64,000 nucleotides of DNA, taken from positions 11,223 to 75,222 of the forward strand of contig NZ_KB849716.1 in assembly GCF_000368825.1 (NCBI RefSeq), read 5' to 3'. Positions within the stretch are counted from its first letter, which is position 1, and each line of letters begins with the position of its first letter. A model generated the notes under the pieces. It was not told the origin of the DNA. It saw only the letters and a list, made by a program, of their open reading frames with translations, and did no database searches. This DNA comes from Acinetobacter ursingii DSM 16037 = CIP 107286. GTDB lineage: Bacteria > Pseudomonadota > Gammaproteobacteria > Pseudomonadales > Moraxellaceae. Position numbers and translations under genes: made by a program. This document shows positions 1 to 8,971 of this stretch, in pieces.

Positions 1-2
1 TA

Positions 3-203
3 AAGATACTTTTATGCAAATACGTTGGTCAAGTTATTGTGCCTCCAGATCTCTCATTTAAGCAAAACGTTAATCCAAAATCAGTAGCATCTATGTGATA
101 GCTCACTGAGATTGAACCTATACAACCAGAACAGCTTTATTGGTGGCAAACAGAGATTAACGAAGAAAAATATTCAGTTTATTTCAGACATTATTCATCT
201 TAA
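3..203 (+). pseudogene. Decayed or truncated ORF remnant at the left edge
   Basis: The frame starting at base 3 is open from the window edge for 31 codons, then hits two consecutive stops (TGA at 96, TAG at 99), and continues open in the same frame for 33 more codons to a TAA at 201. The downstream part is rich in charged and aromatic residues (EQLYWWQTEINEEKY). The pattern fits the 3' end of a gene with a nonsense mutation, or simply the tail of a gene that begins outside the window. I do not recognise the protein. Bases 204-318 hold nothing I can identify before the IS target site begins. Confidence 0.25.
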
Positions 204-326
204 AAGGTGTAAAAACTTACAGTATTGCTTGCCTGAAGGTAAAATAACAGCATTTAATTTAAGTTATTTTCGGTGTAGTAGATAGCTATTTTGATTATTG
301 TGGGATCAAAATTTATAACAATAATT

Positions 327-1644
327 GAGCCTGTAAATTATTTTGTGTAAGTTCTATTTTTTATAAATGATCTTTTAATCGATCATCGAACTGAATCGTA
401 AACCAATTCATTGCTAAACGCCAATTTTGAATTGGCATTGTCCATTTCTTAGCAGCATTGGTTGTTGCTAAGTAAATGACTTTTTTGACTGAATCATCTG
501 ACGAGAAGATCTTTCGCTTCTTGGTTGAATGGCGAATTACGCTATTCAACGATTCAATCGCATTGGTTGTATAAATCGCATGACGTATTTCAGCTGGATA
601 GCTAAATATTGTACGGATATTTTCCCAATTGGCTCTCCAGGATTCTCCAATTTTCGGATATTGATGATTCCATTGATCACAGAAGATATCTAGAGATTTT
701 AAGGCATTTTCTTCTGTACTTGCTTGATAGATCGCTTTTAGACCAGCTGTAACAGCCTTGTAGTCTTTCCAGCTTACAAATCTCAGGCTATTGCGTACAA
801 CATGCACGATACACAGCTGAATGTCCGTATGAGGATAAACAGAGGCAATGGCATCAGGAAAGCCTTTTAACCCATCTACACAGGCAACAAGAATGTCCTG
901 TACCCCTCGATTTTTGAGTTCTGTCATGACGGATAGCCAGAATTTGGCACCCTCTGTCTGAGCAATCCACATACCGAGTAATTCTTTTTGCCCATCCATA
1001 TTGATGCCCAAAGCAAGGTATACAGACTTGTTAATCACATTGGAGTGTTGACGGACTTTTACAACAATACAGTCGAGATAGACGACTGGATACAGACTAT
1101 CTAATGCTCTATTTTGCCACTCAGTCACTTGCTCAATCACAGCATCGGTCACTTTGCTTATAAGTGATGCTGAGACATCTGCATCGTACATTTCTTTGAA
1201 AAATGCGACAATTTCTCTATTGGTCATTCCTTTGGCATACAGGGAAAGAATTTGGTCATCCATACTGGTAATGCGTGTTTGATGTTTTTTGATAATTTGT
1301 GGCTCAAATGAACCTTCCCGATCACGTGGAATATCTAAAGCCAATTGCCCATCTTGAGTTGAAACAGTTTTTGAGCTAAAACCATTTCGGCTATTTGAGC
1401 CTTTTTTCGGCTGATGCTTTTCATAACCAAGATGATCTGAAAGCTCTGTATTGAGTGCAGTTTCGATCATGAACTTTTTAAATATGGCGGTCATTTGGTT
1501 TAAGTCTTCTGGTGTTTTTAGACCCTTAGCCAATTCAGCAGCCATACTTTTGATTGTTGCTTCATCCATGTGAAGTACCTTTTGTAATTATCCTCTGAAG
1601 GATAAATGAAAATTAAGTACTTACACAAAATTTAGAACAGTCCC
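327..1644 (-). mobile_element. IS256-family insertion sequence, 1318 bp, complete
   Basis: The element is bounded by imperfect inverted repeats. The left end reads GAGCCTGTAAATTATTTTGT at 327 and the inverse of the right end reads GGGACTGTTCTAAATTTTGT from 1644. About 18 of the first 25 positions match, including an uninterrupted inner block TTTTGTGTAAG. Identical 8-bp direct repeats flank it. It carries one intact transposase gene on the minus strand. The insertion lies upstream of the cysK promoter and leaves the -10 box intact about 55 bp away. I cannot name the exact ISfinder entry. Confidence 0.9.
361..1569 (-). CDS. IS256-family (mutator-type) transposase
   Basis: This is a 402-residue DDE transposase that catalyses cut-out/copy-out movement of the surrounding IS. 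The family fold is visible: an N-terminal region with an arginine-rich stretch (PRDREGSFEP, about residues 81-90), then a catalytic triad likely formed by D166 (YLDCIVVKVR), D232 (ACVDGLKGFPDA) and E339 (TTNAIESLN). The C-H motif region before E339 (CIVHVVRNS) is typical of IS256. The length equals that of full family members and there is no frameshift, so the element is probably active. The gene fills the IS, with its start near the right inverted repeat. Confidence 0.95.
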   Translation of the reverse strand: MDEATIKSMAAELAKGLKTPEDLNQMTAIFKKFMIETALNTELSDHLGYEKHQPKKGSNSRNGFSSKTVSTQDGQLALDIPRDREGSFEPQIIKKHQTRITSMDDQILSLYAKGMTNREIVAFFKEMYDADVSASLISKVTDAVIEQVTEWQNRALDSLYPVVYLDCIVVKVRQHSNVINKSVYLALGINMDGQKELLGMWIAQTEGAKFWLSVMTELKNRGVQDILVACVDGLKGFPDAIASVYPHTDIQLCIVHVVRNSLRFVSWKDYKAVTAGLKAIYQASTEENALKSLDIFCDQWNHQYPKIGESWRANWENIRTIFSYPAEIRHAIYTTNAIESLNSVIRHSTKKRKIFSSDDSVKKVIYLATTNAAKKWTMPIQNWRLAMNWFTIQFDDRLKDHL

Positions 1645-1672
1645 CAATAATTTTCTATAAATCTTAACGTTT

Positions 1673-1704
1673 TTGCTTTTCTCCTTAGCTGACAAGCCTA
1701 TAAT
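1673..1704 (+). promoter_or_regulatory. Putative sigma-70 promoter of cysK
   Basis: A consensus -10 box TATAAT lies at 1699-1704, about 36 bp before the cysK start. The -35 region is weak (TTGCTT at 1673 with a long 20-bp spacer). The IS right end at 1644 sits upstream of it, so transcription from this promoter need not be disrupted by the insertion. Assigned by eye only. Confidence 0.45.
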
Positions 1705-1740
1705 AATTCAGAATCATTCCAAATCTAATAAGGAAATAAC

Positions 1741-2739
1741 ATGTCTACCGATCAACAATTTAAAGCGCCTGCCAATTTAGGAATAGCGGTTTATCCTGAT
1801 AATGCAGAGGCGATTGGTAACACCCCATTAGTTCGCATTAATCGTATTATTCAGTCAGGCGCCACAGTATTGGCAAAAGTTGAAAGCCGTAACCCTGCAT
1901 TTTCAGTAAAATGCCGTATTGGTGCTGCTTTAATTGCAGATGCTGAAAAACGTGGTGTGTTGAAAGCTGGGATGCATATTGTTGAGCCGACCAGTGGAAA
2001 TACAGGTATTGCACTGGCGTTTGTAGCAGCCGCAAAAGGGTATCCAATTACACTGACCATGCCTGCAAGTATGAGTCTTGAGCGTCGTAAAGTGCTAAAA
2101 GCTTTTGGTGCAAATTTAGTGCTTACTGAACCAGCAAAAGGAATGAAAGGTGCTGTTGATGAAGCAGTACGTTTGGCGACTGAGCAACCTGATGTCTATT
2201 TCTTGCCTCAACAATTTGAAAACCCTGCCAACCCTAAAATTCACGAACAAACCACAGGGCCAGAGATTTGGGAAGCGACGGATGGAAATGTTGATATTTT
2301 AGTGGCAGGCGTGGGGACAGGTGGGACAATTTCTGGTATTTCACATTTCTTTGAAAATATCAAAAATAAACCAATTTATTCAGTTGCAGTTGAACCTGCG
2401 GAGTCACCGATTATTAGTCAAACCAAATGTGGTGAGAGCATTACACCTGCACCACATAAAATTCAGGGCATTGGCGCCAATTTTATTCCTAAAAATCTGG
2501 ACTTAAATATTGTTGATGAAGTGATGCCGATTACCAGTGAAGAGGCAATCGAATGGGCACGTAACTGTGCCACTAAAGAAGGAATTCTGGTGGGTATTTC
2601 AAGTGGCGCAGCTCTTGCTGCTGCTGCAAAAATTGCACAGCGTCCTGAAAATGACGGTAAAACCATTGTGGTAATTTTGCCTGATAGTGGTGAGCGCTAT
2701 TTGTCTTCTGTATTATTTGATGGTTTATTTGAAGAATAA
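1741..2739 (+). CDS. cysK: Cysteine synthase A (O-acetylserine sulfhydrylase)
   Basis: This cytosolic PLP enzyme makes L-cysteine from O-acetylserine and sulfide. The 332-residue protein shows the PLP lysine K57 in [11 protein letters not shown], the substrate loop TSGNTG at 84-89 and the phosphate-binding GTGGT at 192-196. The [11 protein letters not shown] form and the TMSxERRKxLKAxGA-like stretch match the CysK branch rather than CysM. The start ATG follows an AAGGAAATAAC ribosome site. The gene is monocistronic, with its own promoter and a terminator at 2810. Family length is normal and all key residues are present. An IS has landed just upstream of its promoter. Confidence 0.95.
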   Translation: MSTDQQFKAPANLGIAVYPDNAEAIGNTPLVRINRIIQSGATVLAKVESRNPAFSVKCRIGAALIADAEKRGVLKAGMHIVEPTSGNTGIALAFVAAAKGYPITLTMPASMSLERRKVLKAFGANLVLTEPAKGMKGAVDEAVRLATEQPDVYFLPQQFENPANPKIHEQTTGPEIWEATDGNVDILVAGVGTGGTISGISHFFENIKNKPIYSVAVEPAESPIISQTKCGESITPAPHKIQGIGANFIPKNLDLNIVDEVMPITSEEAIEWARNCATKEGILVGISSGAALAAAAKIAQRPENDGKTIVVILPDSGERYLSSVLFDGLFEE

Positions 2740-2809
2740 CTTATTCTCGGCAGATTTGATCTCGGGCGAGCTAGTGTTTTTTATAGCTTCAGTTAAATGA
2801 AGTTACTGA

Positions 2810-2850
2810 AAAGGAACTTAGAATATATTACATTCTAGGTTCCTTTTTTT
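2810..2850 (+). terminator. Rho-independent terminator of cysK
   Basis: AAAGGAACTTAGAAT pairs with ATTCTAGGTTCCTTT across a short AT loop (one mismatch in the stem), followed by a run of T. It lies between cysK and the convergent transglycosylase gene. Confidence 0.85.
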
Positions 2851-2904
2851 AAATAAAATGAAATTTCGACGATTAGTTAATCTCAAGTTGATTAGAACTT
2901 TTTA

Positions 2905-3495
2905 TTAGAGTTCTTTCTTTAAGGATTTTTCAAAACGTTTGACAGAGCGAGCATATTTTTTGGCTTTGTGACGTGTCCAAAAGCTAGACTTATATCCCGT
3001 TGGGCCAACATTATAATAAGCACTAGCTTTGAACCAACTTCCAGCCATTTCATTATAATGTCCTAAAATATAGGCACTGCATTGAATATTATTATATTCA
3101 TCGGCCAGATTACCAGGACAGGCTTGTCTCCAGTAACTTGGAATAATTTGAGCTAAACCTACAGCTCCGCCAGATGAACGTGCATAAGAATTGTAGTTTG
3201 ATTCCTGACGAATAGTGGCAGCAATCAGTAAGGGTGGAACTTCATAGCGATCAGCACTTTGGATAATCATTGGAGATAATCGATTTGCCGTAGATGGTGA
3301 AACAGCATAAGCTTTTTGTAATCCACTTGAGAGCTTATTTGAACGTTTTTCTAAAGAACCACTATTGGGGCCAAGTGTCGTACAACCTGTAAAAAAAAGA
3401 CCTAAACTACTTACAAGGAATAATTTAGAGAATGTAATTTTGTAGTTATCGAAAATCAGGCGATTAGCATTTATAAAAGTATCAAGCAATTGCAA
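2905..3495 (-). CDS. Lytic transglycosylase (SLT domain), probable lipoprotein
   Basis: This is a 196-residue protein that probably cleaves peptidoglycan at the MurNAc-GlcNAc bond from the outer-membrane inner leaflet. A hydrophobic stretch ends in a lipobox-like FTGC with the cysteine near residue 38. The SLT domain follows from about residue 75, with the likely catalytic glutamate in RQESNYN, then the family motifs GAVGLAQIIPSYW and AYYNVGPTGY. The n-region before the hydrophobic segment is unusually long (about 24 residues), so the true start may lie further in at an alternative codon; no other ATG precedes the lipobox. It stands alone between cysK and ybaK. The exact paralogue (MltC/Slt-like) is not determined. 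Confidence 0.8.
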   Translation of the reverse strand: MQLLDTFINANRLIFDNYKITFSKLFLVSSLGLFFTGCTTLGPNSGSLEKRSNKLSSGLQKAYAVSPSTANRLSPMIIQSADRYEVPPLLIAATIRQESNYNSYARSSGGAVGLAQIIPSYWRQACPGNLADEYNNIQCSAYILGHYNEMAGSWFKASAYYNVGPTGYKSSFWTRHKAKKYARSVKRFEKSLKKEL

Positions 3496-3679
3496 AACGA
3501 AGTACCATCAATAAATATTCAAGTTGAAAAATCTTAATTTGTCATTGCCATAGCGTCAACAAAAGTGATGTGACAATTTGCAAGGTGATCAAGATGTAAA
3601 TAGCCTAAGCAAGTTTGATTTTTTTCCTAGAAAAACTATTATAAAATTCAAACTTTGATGACATGCTTATATAAAGATT

Positions 3680-4147
3680 ATGACCCCAGCCTGTAAGTTA
3701 CTTAAAACCAATAAAATTGAATATAGTACGCATGAATACGAACATGATCCCAATGCTAAAAGTTTTGGTTTGGAAGCAGCAGAGAAACTAAATCTGGATG
3801 TGGAAGAAGTTTTTAAAACCTTGTTGGTTACCGATGATAAAAATCACTATGTCACAATTTTACCTGTCAATCATCAATTAAATTTAAAAAAAGTTGCGGC
3901 AGCATTGGGATGTAAAAAGTTACATATGGCAGATCCGAAAGATGCAGAACGACTGACTGGCTATCTAGTGGGAGGAATTAGTCCACTTGGTCAGAAAAAG
4001 CGTCTTAAAACTGTGATTGATGCTTCTGCTGAAATGAAAACAAAAATATATGTCAGTGGTGGAAAACGTGGTTTAGATATTGGAGTAGCGCCACAAGCGA
4101 TTGCAAAAATATTAGATGCTCAATTTGTTGATATTCTCGATCAATAA
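3680..4147 (+). CDS. ybaK: Cys-tRNA(Pro)/Cys-tRNA(Cys) deacylase, YbaK/EbsC family
   Basis: This trans-editing enzyme hydrolyses Cys-tRNA(Pro) mischarged by prolyl-tRNA synthetase. The 155-residue single-domain protein has the normal YbaK length. Characteristic blocks are [14 protein letters not shown] at the N terminus, EEVFKTLLV near residue 43, and [21 protein letters not shown] near residue 97, which contains the GGISPxG signature. It is monocistronic on the plus strand. Its 5' gap of about 180 bp to the divergent transglycosylase gene must hold both promoters, but no clear boxes stand out. Confidence 0.9.
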   Translation: MTPACKLLKTNKIEYSTHEYEHDPNAKSFGLEAAEKLNLDVEEVFKTLLVTDDKNHYVTILPVNHQLNLKKVAAALGCKKLHMADPKDAERLTGYLVGGISPLGQKKRLKTVIDASAEMKTKIYVSGGKRGLDIGVAPQAIAKILDAQFVDILDQ

Positions 4148-4267
4148 TTTTTGAAGAAAGATCAAGATAAGCCATTAATATTGTTTAGTTTAAATTTTAG
4201 GGTGGTTGTCATCCAATCGTCATTGAAGCCAGATATTTTAAGTCAAAATTTTTAATGACTGAATTCA

Positions 4268-5863
4268 ATGAAGACTAAGAACATATTGAAATTTTTAATG
4301 GCAGCGAGCGGAATACTCGTTTTAAGTGCCTGTAATGATCATGATGATAACGACAGCACGTCTGAGCATTCTGCAGCAGTAGAAACTTCAGCGTATGTTC
4401 AAACTAAAACACCTTATAAACCACAGCAAGATTTAAATAGCTATCAGAGTGCACCAACAGGATTTCAGCCTGTTTTCACCGAGCTGGTTGCCCGTCATGG
4501 TTCGCGTGGTCTATCTAGCATCAAGTACGATTTGGCGCTTTATAACCTATGGAAACAAGCCAAAGCTGATCATGCATTAACACCACTCGGTGAACAGCTT
4601 GGTGCTGATATTGAAGCAATGATGAAAGTCAATATCTTGTTGGGGTATGGCGTGTCTGGAATTCGTCAGTCTGGCTATGGCAATGAAAGCCAATTAGGTA
4701 TTGAGGAACATCGTGGAATTGCAGATCGTTTGTTACAGCGATTACCATCATTATTTAATACCTCAGTGTTAGGGCAAATGGATATTGCTGTACAAAGTTC
4801 TGGTGTAGATCGTGCAGTGGATAGCGCCAAATTCTTTACCAATGAATTGATCACCAAACGTCCAGATCTTAAAGAAAAAATTCGTCCAGTAAGTTATACG
4901 AGTTTAGATAGTAACAGTAATCCGTCGATTGACGATCAAGGGGTTGATCGCTTTTTACTTTATTTCCATAGTCTGGATAAAGCGACAGATTTGAGCCAAA
5001 TGAATTCACCCCTTAGACAAAGTATCTATGATGCTAGTCTGAAATATCAGGATTTTGAAGAAAATGATGTGAATTTAAAACAGAAATTACAAGAATTATT
5101 GAATAATAACAACGCTCAGCAAATTGCATTGAAAGTACTGACGCCATTGTTTAAAAATGAGTTTATTCAGAAATTAGGTAGCCAAGGCTATACTTTTAGT
5201 AATACTGGATCATTTACTGCAACAGCTTTAGATGGTACCCAATTTACTGAAAAAGGCAAAGGCAAAAACACTATAGCTAGTACCGTGGATGCAGCAGCTT
5301 ATCTCTATGAGCTGTATTCAATTGCACCCGGGATGAAAAAAGAATTAGGTAATACAGATTTTACAAAATATATGCCAATAGATGCTGCCAAATTTTATGC
5401 AGAATATAATGATGCACAGGATTTCTACCAAAAAGGTCCAAGCTTTACTGAGTCCAATCAAGTGACCAGCAATATTGCACAGGGACTTAAACAGGATTTC
5501 TTTGCTCAGGTAGATCAGGTTATCAATAAACAACAGCAACATAAAGCTGTGTTACGTTTTGCCCATGCCGAAATCATTATACCCCTTGCAACGACATTTG
5601 AATTAAAAGCAATGATGACACCTTTAGCCTTAAATCAAACCTATAGTTATAGTTCAAGCACTTGGCGTGGTGAGGATGTTTCACCTATGGCGGCCAATAT
5701 GCAATGGGATATTTATCAAAATGCACAAGGTTCTACTTTGGTCAAAATGTTGTATAACGAGAAAGAAACTTTATTTAAGTCAAGTTGTGATTATGCTCGT
5801 TATAACTCGACGAGTTTTTATTATGATTATCAAAAGCTTAAGCAGTGCTACAGTGTTAACTAA
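4268..5863 (+). CDS. Histidine-type phosphatase (phytase/acid phosphatase clan), lipoprotein
   Basis: The 531-residue exported protein probably hydrolyses phosphomonoesters at the cell surface or in the periplasm. The lipobox LSAC lies after a hydrophobic segment, with the acylated cysteine near residue 22, followed by an acidic low-complexity linker (NDHDDNDS). The histidine-phosphatase signature RHGSR appears near residue 76, and the distal HAE motif (RFAHAEIIIPL) near residue 433 replaces the more usual HD. This arrangement resembles multiple-inositol-polyphosphate phosphatases, where HAE is the norm. The substrate is unknown. Two closely spaced cysteines near the C terminus (SCDYAR, QCYSV) may form a disulfide. 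It is followed by a terminator at 5892. Confidence 0.8.
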   Translation: MKTKNILKFLMAASGILVLSACNDHDDNDSTSEHSAAVETSAYVQTKTPYKPQQDLNSYQSAPTGFQPVFTELVARHGSRGLSSIKYDLALYNLWKQAKADHALTPLGEQLGADIEAMMKVNILLGYGVSGIRQSGYGNESQLGIEEHRGIADRLLQRLPSLFNTSVLGQMDIAVQSSGVDRAVDSAKFFTNELITKRPDLKEKIRPVSYTSLDSNSNPSIDDQGVDRFLLYFHSLDKATDLSQMNSPLRQSIYDASLKYQDFEENDVNLKQKLQELLNNNNAQQIALKVLTPLFKNEFIQKLGSQGYTFSNTGSFTATALDGTQFTEKGKGKNTIASTVDAAAYLYELYSIAPGMKKELGNTDFTKYMPIDAAKFYAEYNDAQDFYQKGPSFTESNQVTSNIAQGLKQDFFAQVDQVINKQQQHKAVLRFAHAEIIIPLATTFELKAMMTPLALNQTYSYSSSTWRGEDVSPMAANMQWDIYQNAQGSTLVKMLYNEKETLFKSSCDYARYNSTSFYYDYQKLKQCYSVN

Positions 5864-5891
5864 CAGTATCTGATCACTGAAATTTTATTCG

Positions 5892-5930
5892 GGATATCAT
5901 TACAAAGTGAATGGTATCCTTAATTTTATT
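5892..5930 (+). terminator. Terminator after the histidine phosphatase gene
   Basis: GGATATCATT and AATGGTATCC form a 10-bp stem with one mismatched pair around an 8-base loop. A moderately T-rich tail (TTAATTTTATT) follows. Confidence 0.6.
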
Positions 5931-6110
5931 AATTTCATAATTCAAAATAAAAATCAAAAATTTAACGAATAAAATAAGCTTTCGTCGCACAATTATAAAA
6001 TGTTTGATTAAAAAACATTCAAAAATGTTTCATTTATTAAATAAGCCGTTATTCTGCACAGTTTTTGTATACCCTAAATATGTGAATTATAAATAAATAG
6101 AGGTAAATGG

Positions 6111-8252
6111 ATGCTGATTTTTCATGGTTCTGCTGTTCAAGCTGCACTTTTTGATATGGATGGAACAATGTTTGATACTGAACGATTACGGTTTCAAACA
6201 TTGAAACAGGCATCTCAAGAGCTGATTGGACAAGCATTTTCCGATGAATATTTAATGCAATGTTTAGGATTAAGTGCCAAAACAGCAGAACAACTGGCTC
6301 AACAACAATACGGTTTAGATATTCCATACCAGGAAATTCGCCAGCGTGCCGATCAACTTGAACTGGAAACGGTACGTAAAGAAGGCGTTCCTATTAAAAA
6401 AGGTCTGGTTCAGGTCTTAGAACGGTTAAGAAAATCTGGATTACGTATGGCTGTTGCAACATCTAGCCGCCGCGCAATAGCAGAAGAATATTTGATTAAT
6501 GCCAATGTATATAAATTCTTTGATGTGCTGGTTTGTGGTGATGAAGTTGAACATGGCAAACCACATCCTGAAATTTTTGAGAAAGCCGCAGAAAAATTAA
6601 ATCTGGACACTTCACAGTGCCTGATGTTCGAAGATTCTGAAAATGGAATCACATCTGCACATGCAGCAGGTGGCATGACCATTTTGCTCAAAGATATCAA
6701 AGCGCCAAATGACAATATGCTGTCTAAAGCCGATTTTTACTTTGAGACTATGTACGAGTGTTTAGAGGATTTAGATCAATATGTCCCTGCGATGGAGATG
6801 CCGATTTTACAGGAAGCATTTCCACAGACCTTGAATCAGCTAACAGTTGGGATTCACGGTTTTGGTGCAATTGGTGGCGGATACATTGCACAGATTTTAT
6901 CACATTGGGATGGGTATACGCGTCCGCAGCGCATTATTGCCTCAACGCGTAACAGTTTATATCGTGAAGCAGTCAATGCCTTTGGCACCTATTGTATTCG
7001 TTATGGCCAAGTTTCCTATGATGAACGAATTGAATATATGTCAGTGATTGATACAGACCATCAACAGCATATGCTGGATATGTATTTGGAATCATCTTTG
7101 ATCGCGCTGTGCCTGCCTGAACATGCGATTGCCAGCGAGGCAAAAATTATTGCGAAAGGACTCTATGCACGTTTTGCTTCACAAGCCATGCAAAATACAC
7201 GTCCACTCACTTTTTTGATTATTTTAAATAAAGTAGGAGCTAAAACCTTAGTATTAGCTCATATTCGGGAGCAATTGATCGAATTATCCAACGTGGAAAT
7301 TGCAGATCAGATTATGGGACAACATTATTTCTGTGATACGGTTGTCAACCGTATGGTATCTAAACTTTCTGAGCAAAATTTGTATCGACAGCTCAAAATT
7401 AAATATAATTTTTTTAAGCAATATCAGTCTGATGTTGAGGATGAAAATGTCGAAATTGAAGATACCAGCAAGCTTTCATCTGAGCAGGAACATCAAGCCT
7501 CTTTATATATTGATGATATGCGACGTAATTTTCAGCCGAGTCATATTTTGCAGACGATGGACCTGATTTTATTTAATAGTGAAACGGATATGCCGATCTA
7601 TGTCGAAAATAACAGCCCATTGTTGGCTAAAATGCGACAAATGATTGTGGTGGATAATATTGCCGATATTCAACTCATTAAAAATCGACTATGGAATGGC
7701 GTACATGCCATGTTGGCGTGGTATGCCTCGTTATTGGGACATGAAACTATTGGGATCGCAATGGGAGATGCGCGGGTACAGTCATTGGTTGAGCATTTAG
7801 TTCAAGAGATCAAGCAAGGACTTTGCGTCTGTTTGCCCAAAAGAGCGAAAGATTTGGATCGACTAGCCAAGAGCTTTGTATTGTCGTGTCAATATGCCTA
7901 CAAAGATCCGTGTCAGCGGGTGGCACGTGATCCTTTGCGCAAGCTGAATCATAATGAACGAGTTATGGGCTCTATTGCCAACAATCTTAAATTTGATCAA
8001 CCCATCGATAGTTTGTTATGGGGGGCAAGTTTGGGCTATTTTTATGCGATCGAGACGTTTGACATGAGTCTTGAAAATATCACCGAGCATTTGCAGTTAA
8101 ATATTGCCCAACTTGATTTAGATCATGCTCTAAAGAAAAAGATTGAGCAGAGCATACAGCAGCATCTTGATCAACTCATAGAATATCCTTCGTGTTTAAA
8201 ACAATTCAAAAGTTTTGCTTTGCCTGAAGAGATAAAGTCTTCATACGCTTAA
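6111..8252 (+). CDS. mtlD: Bifunctional mannitol-1-phosphate dehydrogenase/phosphatase
   Basis: This 713-residue fusion reduces fructose-6-phosphate to mannitol-1-phosphate and dephosphorylates it to mannitol, a compatible solute. The N-terminal HAD phosphatase domain (about 1-225) has the catalytic DxD at D15/D17 (FDMDGTMFDTE), the second motif VATSSRR near 120, and the motif-III lysine in GKPHPE near 150. The dehydrogenase domain starts with a Rossmann loop GIHGFGAIGGGY near residue 244 and continues to the end. Such a fused MtlD is established in A. baylyi, where salt induces it. The start has an AGAGG ribosome site. It is monocistronic, with a strong terminator directly after it. Confidence 0.9.
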   Translation: MLIFHGSAVQAALFDMDGTMFDTERLRFQTLKQASQELIGQAFSDEYLMQCLGLSAKTAEQLAQQQYGLDIPYQEIRQRADQLELETVRKEGVPIKKGLVQVLERLRKSGLRMAVATSSRRAIAEEYLINANVYKFFDVLVCGDEVEHGKPHPEIFEKAAEKLNLDTSQCLMFEDSENGITSAHAAGGMTILLKDIKAPNDNMLSKADFYFETMYECLEDLDQYVPAMEMPILQEAFPQTLNQLTVGIHGFGAIGGGYIAQILSHWDGYTRPQRIIASTRNSLYREAVNAFGTYCIRYGQVSYDERIEYMSVIDTDHQQHMLDMYLESSLIALCLPEHAIASEAKIIAKGLYARFASQAMQNTRPLTFLIILNKVGAKTLVLAHIREQLIELSNVEIADQIMGQHYFCDTVVNRMVSKLSEQNLYRQLKIKYNFFKQYQSDVEDENVEIEDTSKLSSEQEHQASLYIDDMRRNFQPSHILQTMDLILFNSETDMPIYVENNSPLLAKMRQMIVVDNIADIQLIKNRLWNGVHAMLAWYASLLGHETIGIAMGDARVQSLVEHLVQEIKQGLCVCLPKRAKDLDRLAKSFVLSCQYAYKDPCQRVARDPLRKLNHNERVMGSIANNLKFDQPIDSLLWGASLGYFYAIETFDMSLENITEHLQLNIAQLDLDHALKKKIEQSIQQHLDQLIEYPSCLKQFKSFALPEEIKSSYA

Positions 8253-8289
8253 CTCACGCGCAAAACTGATCTCATCATTTTAGTGATCC

Positions 8290-8338
8290 CACCAAAAATC
8301 ATGCTTTAATAAAGCATTCTGATTTTTGGTGTTTTTTC
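8290..8338 (+). terminator. Rho-independent terminator of mtlD
   Basis: ACCAAAAATCA pairs perfectly with TGATTTTTGGT, enclosing a smaller GCTTTA/TAAAGC hairpin, followed by GTTTTTTC. The next gene starts at the very end of its T tract, so that gene's promoter must lie within or beyond this element, or it relies on read-through. Confidence 0.85.
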
Positions 8339-8968
8339 TTGTATTTGAAGCCAAATGGTTGTGTCATTCCAACTTTACATCGTGATTATTCCGAATGGCA
8401 TCATGGACGTAGTATCTATGCACTTTGGTATATTTTAGTTGAGCGTGATCAATATACAGAATTGGTTGCAAAACTCGATCAATTACAAGCTTCTTTTTCA
8501 GATCTGCTATTGCCCAATTCGCAACGTCAATATCATATAACACTGTATATTTGTGGTTTTTTGACGGAGCAAAAGCCTGTTTATAATGATGATTTTTGTA
8601 TAGATTGGTTTGAGCAGCAACGCCGAAAACTTTTAAAACAAACTGCATTCCAACTGAATATCAGTAAATTAAATAGTTTTAGCAGTGCTTTATTTGCTGA
8701 TATTCGAGATGAAAAAAATTATCTCATTGATCTGCGACGAAACCTTCAACTCGATGAGCATCAGGAAATTGCAGCTTTGCAATATCATCCGCATATTACG
8801 CTTGGATTGTATCGCGATGCTTATTCCAGTCATGTGATTCTTGACCATATACGGCAATGCCCTGAGATTAATTTAAAAATAACCATCGATCAGCTTCATT
8901 TTGGCTATTATGATGCTCAACAATTACAAGGCCCTCTACATTCTCTTTATTGCTTACAACTGGATTGA
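8339..8968 (+). CDS. 2H phosphoesterase (2'-5' RNA ligase/LigT-like), first gene of the cob operon
   Basis: The 209-residue protein has two HxT motifs, HIT in QYHITLYICG (near residue 66) and HIT in YHPHITLGLYR (near residue 149). These are the paired active-site motifs of 2H phosphoesterases, which act on 2'-5' or cyclic phosphodiesters. The N-terminal YSEWHHGRSIYALWYI block belongs to a bacterial subgroup. No ATG precedes this block; the assigned start is TTG directly after the mtlD terminator with no clear ribosome site, so the start is uncertain. The stop is 3 bp from cobU, indicating cotranscription with cobalamin genes. Its substrate, and any link to cobinamide or alpha-ribazole phosphates, is unknown. 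Confidence 0.75.
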   Translation: MYLKPNGCVIPTLHRDYSEWHHGRSIYALWYILVERDQYTELVAKLDQLQASFSDLLLPNSQRQYHITLYICGFLTEQKPVYNDDFCIDWFEQQRRKLLKQTAFQLNISKLNSFSSALFADIRDEKNYLIDLRRNLQLDEHQEIAALQYHPHITLGLYRDAYSSHVILDHIRQCPEINLKITIDQLHFGYYDAQQLQGPLHSLYCLQLD

Positions 8969-8971
8969 TCT

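Larger units (their letters stand above)
319..1652. repeat. 8-bp target-site duplication flanking the IS
   Basis: CAATAATT occurs at 319-326 immediately left of the IS and again at 1645-1652 immediately right of it. IS256-family elements duplicate 8-9 bp on insertion, so these are the two copies of the target. Their identity suggests a recent insertion by transposition, not recombination. Confidence 0.85.
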
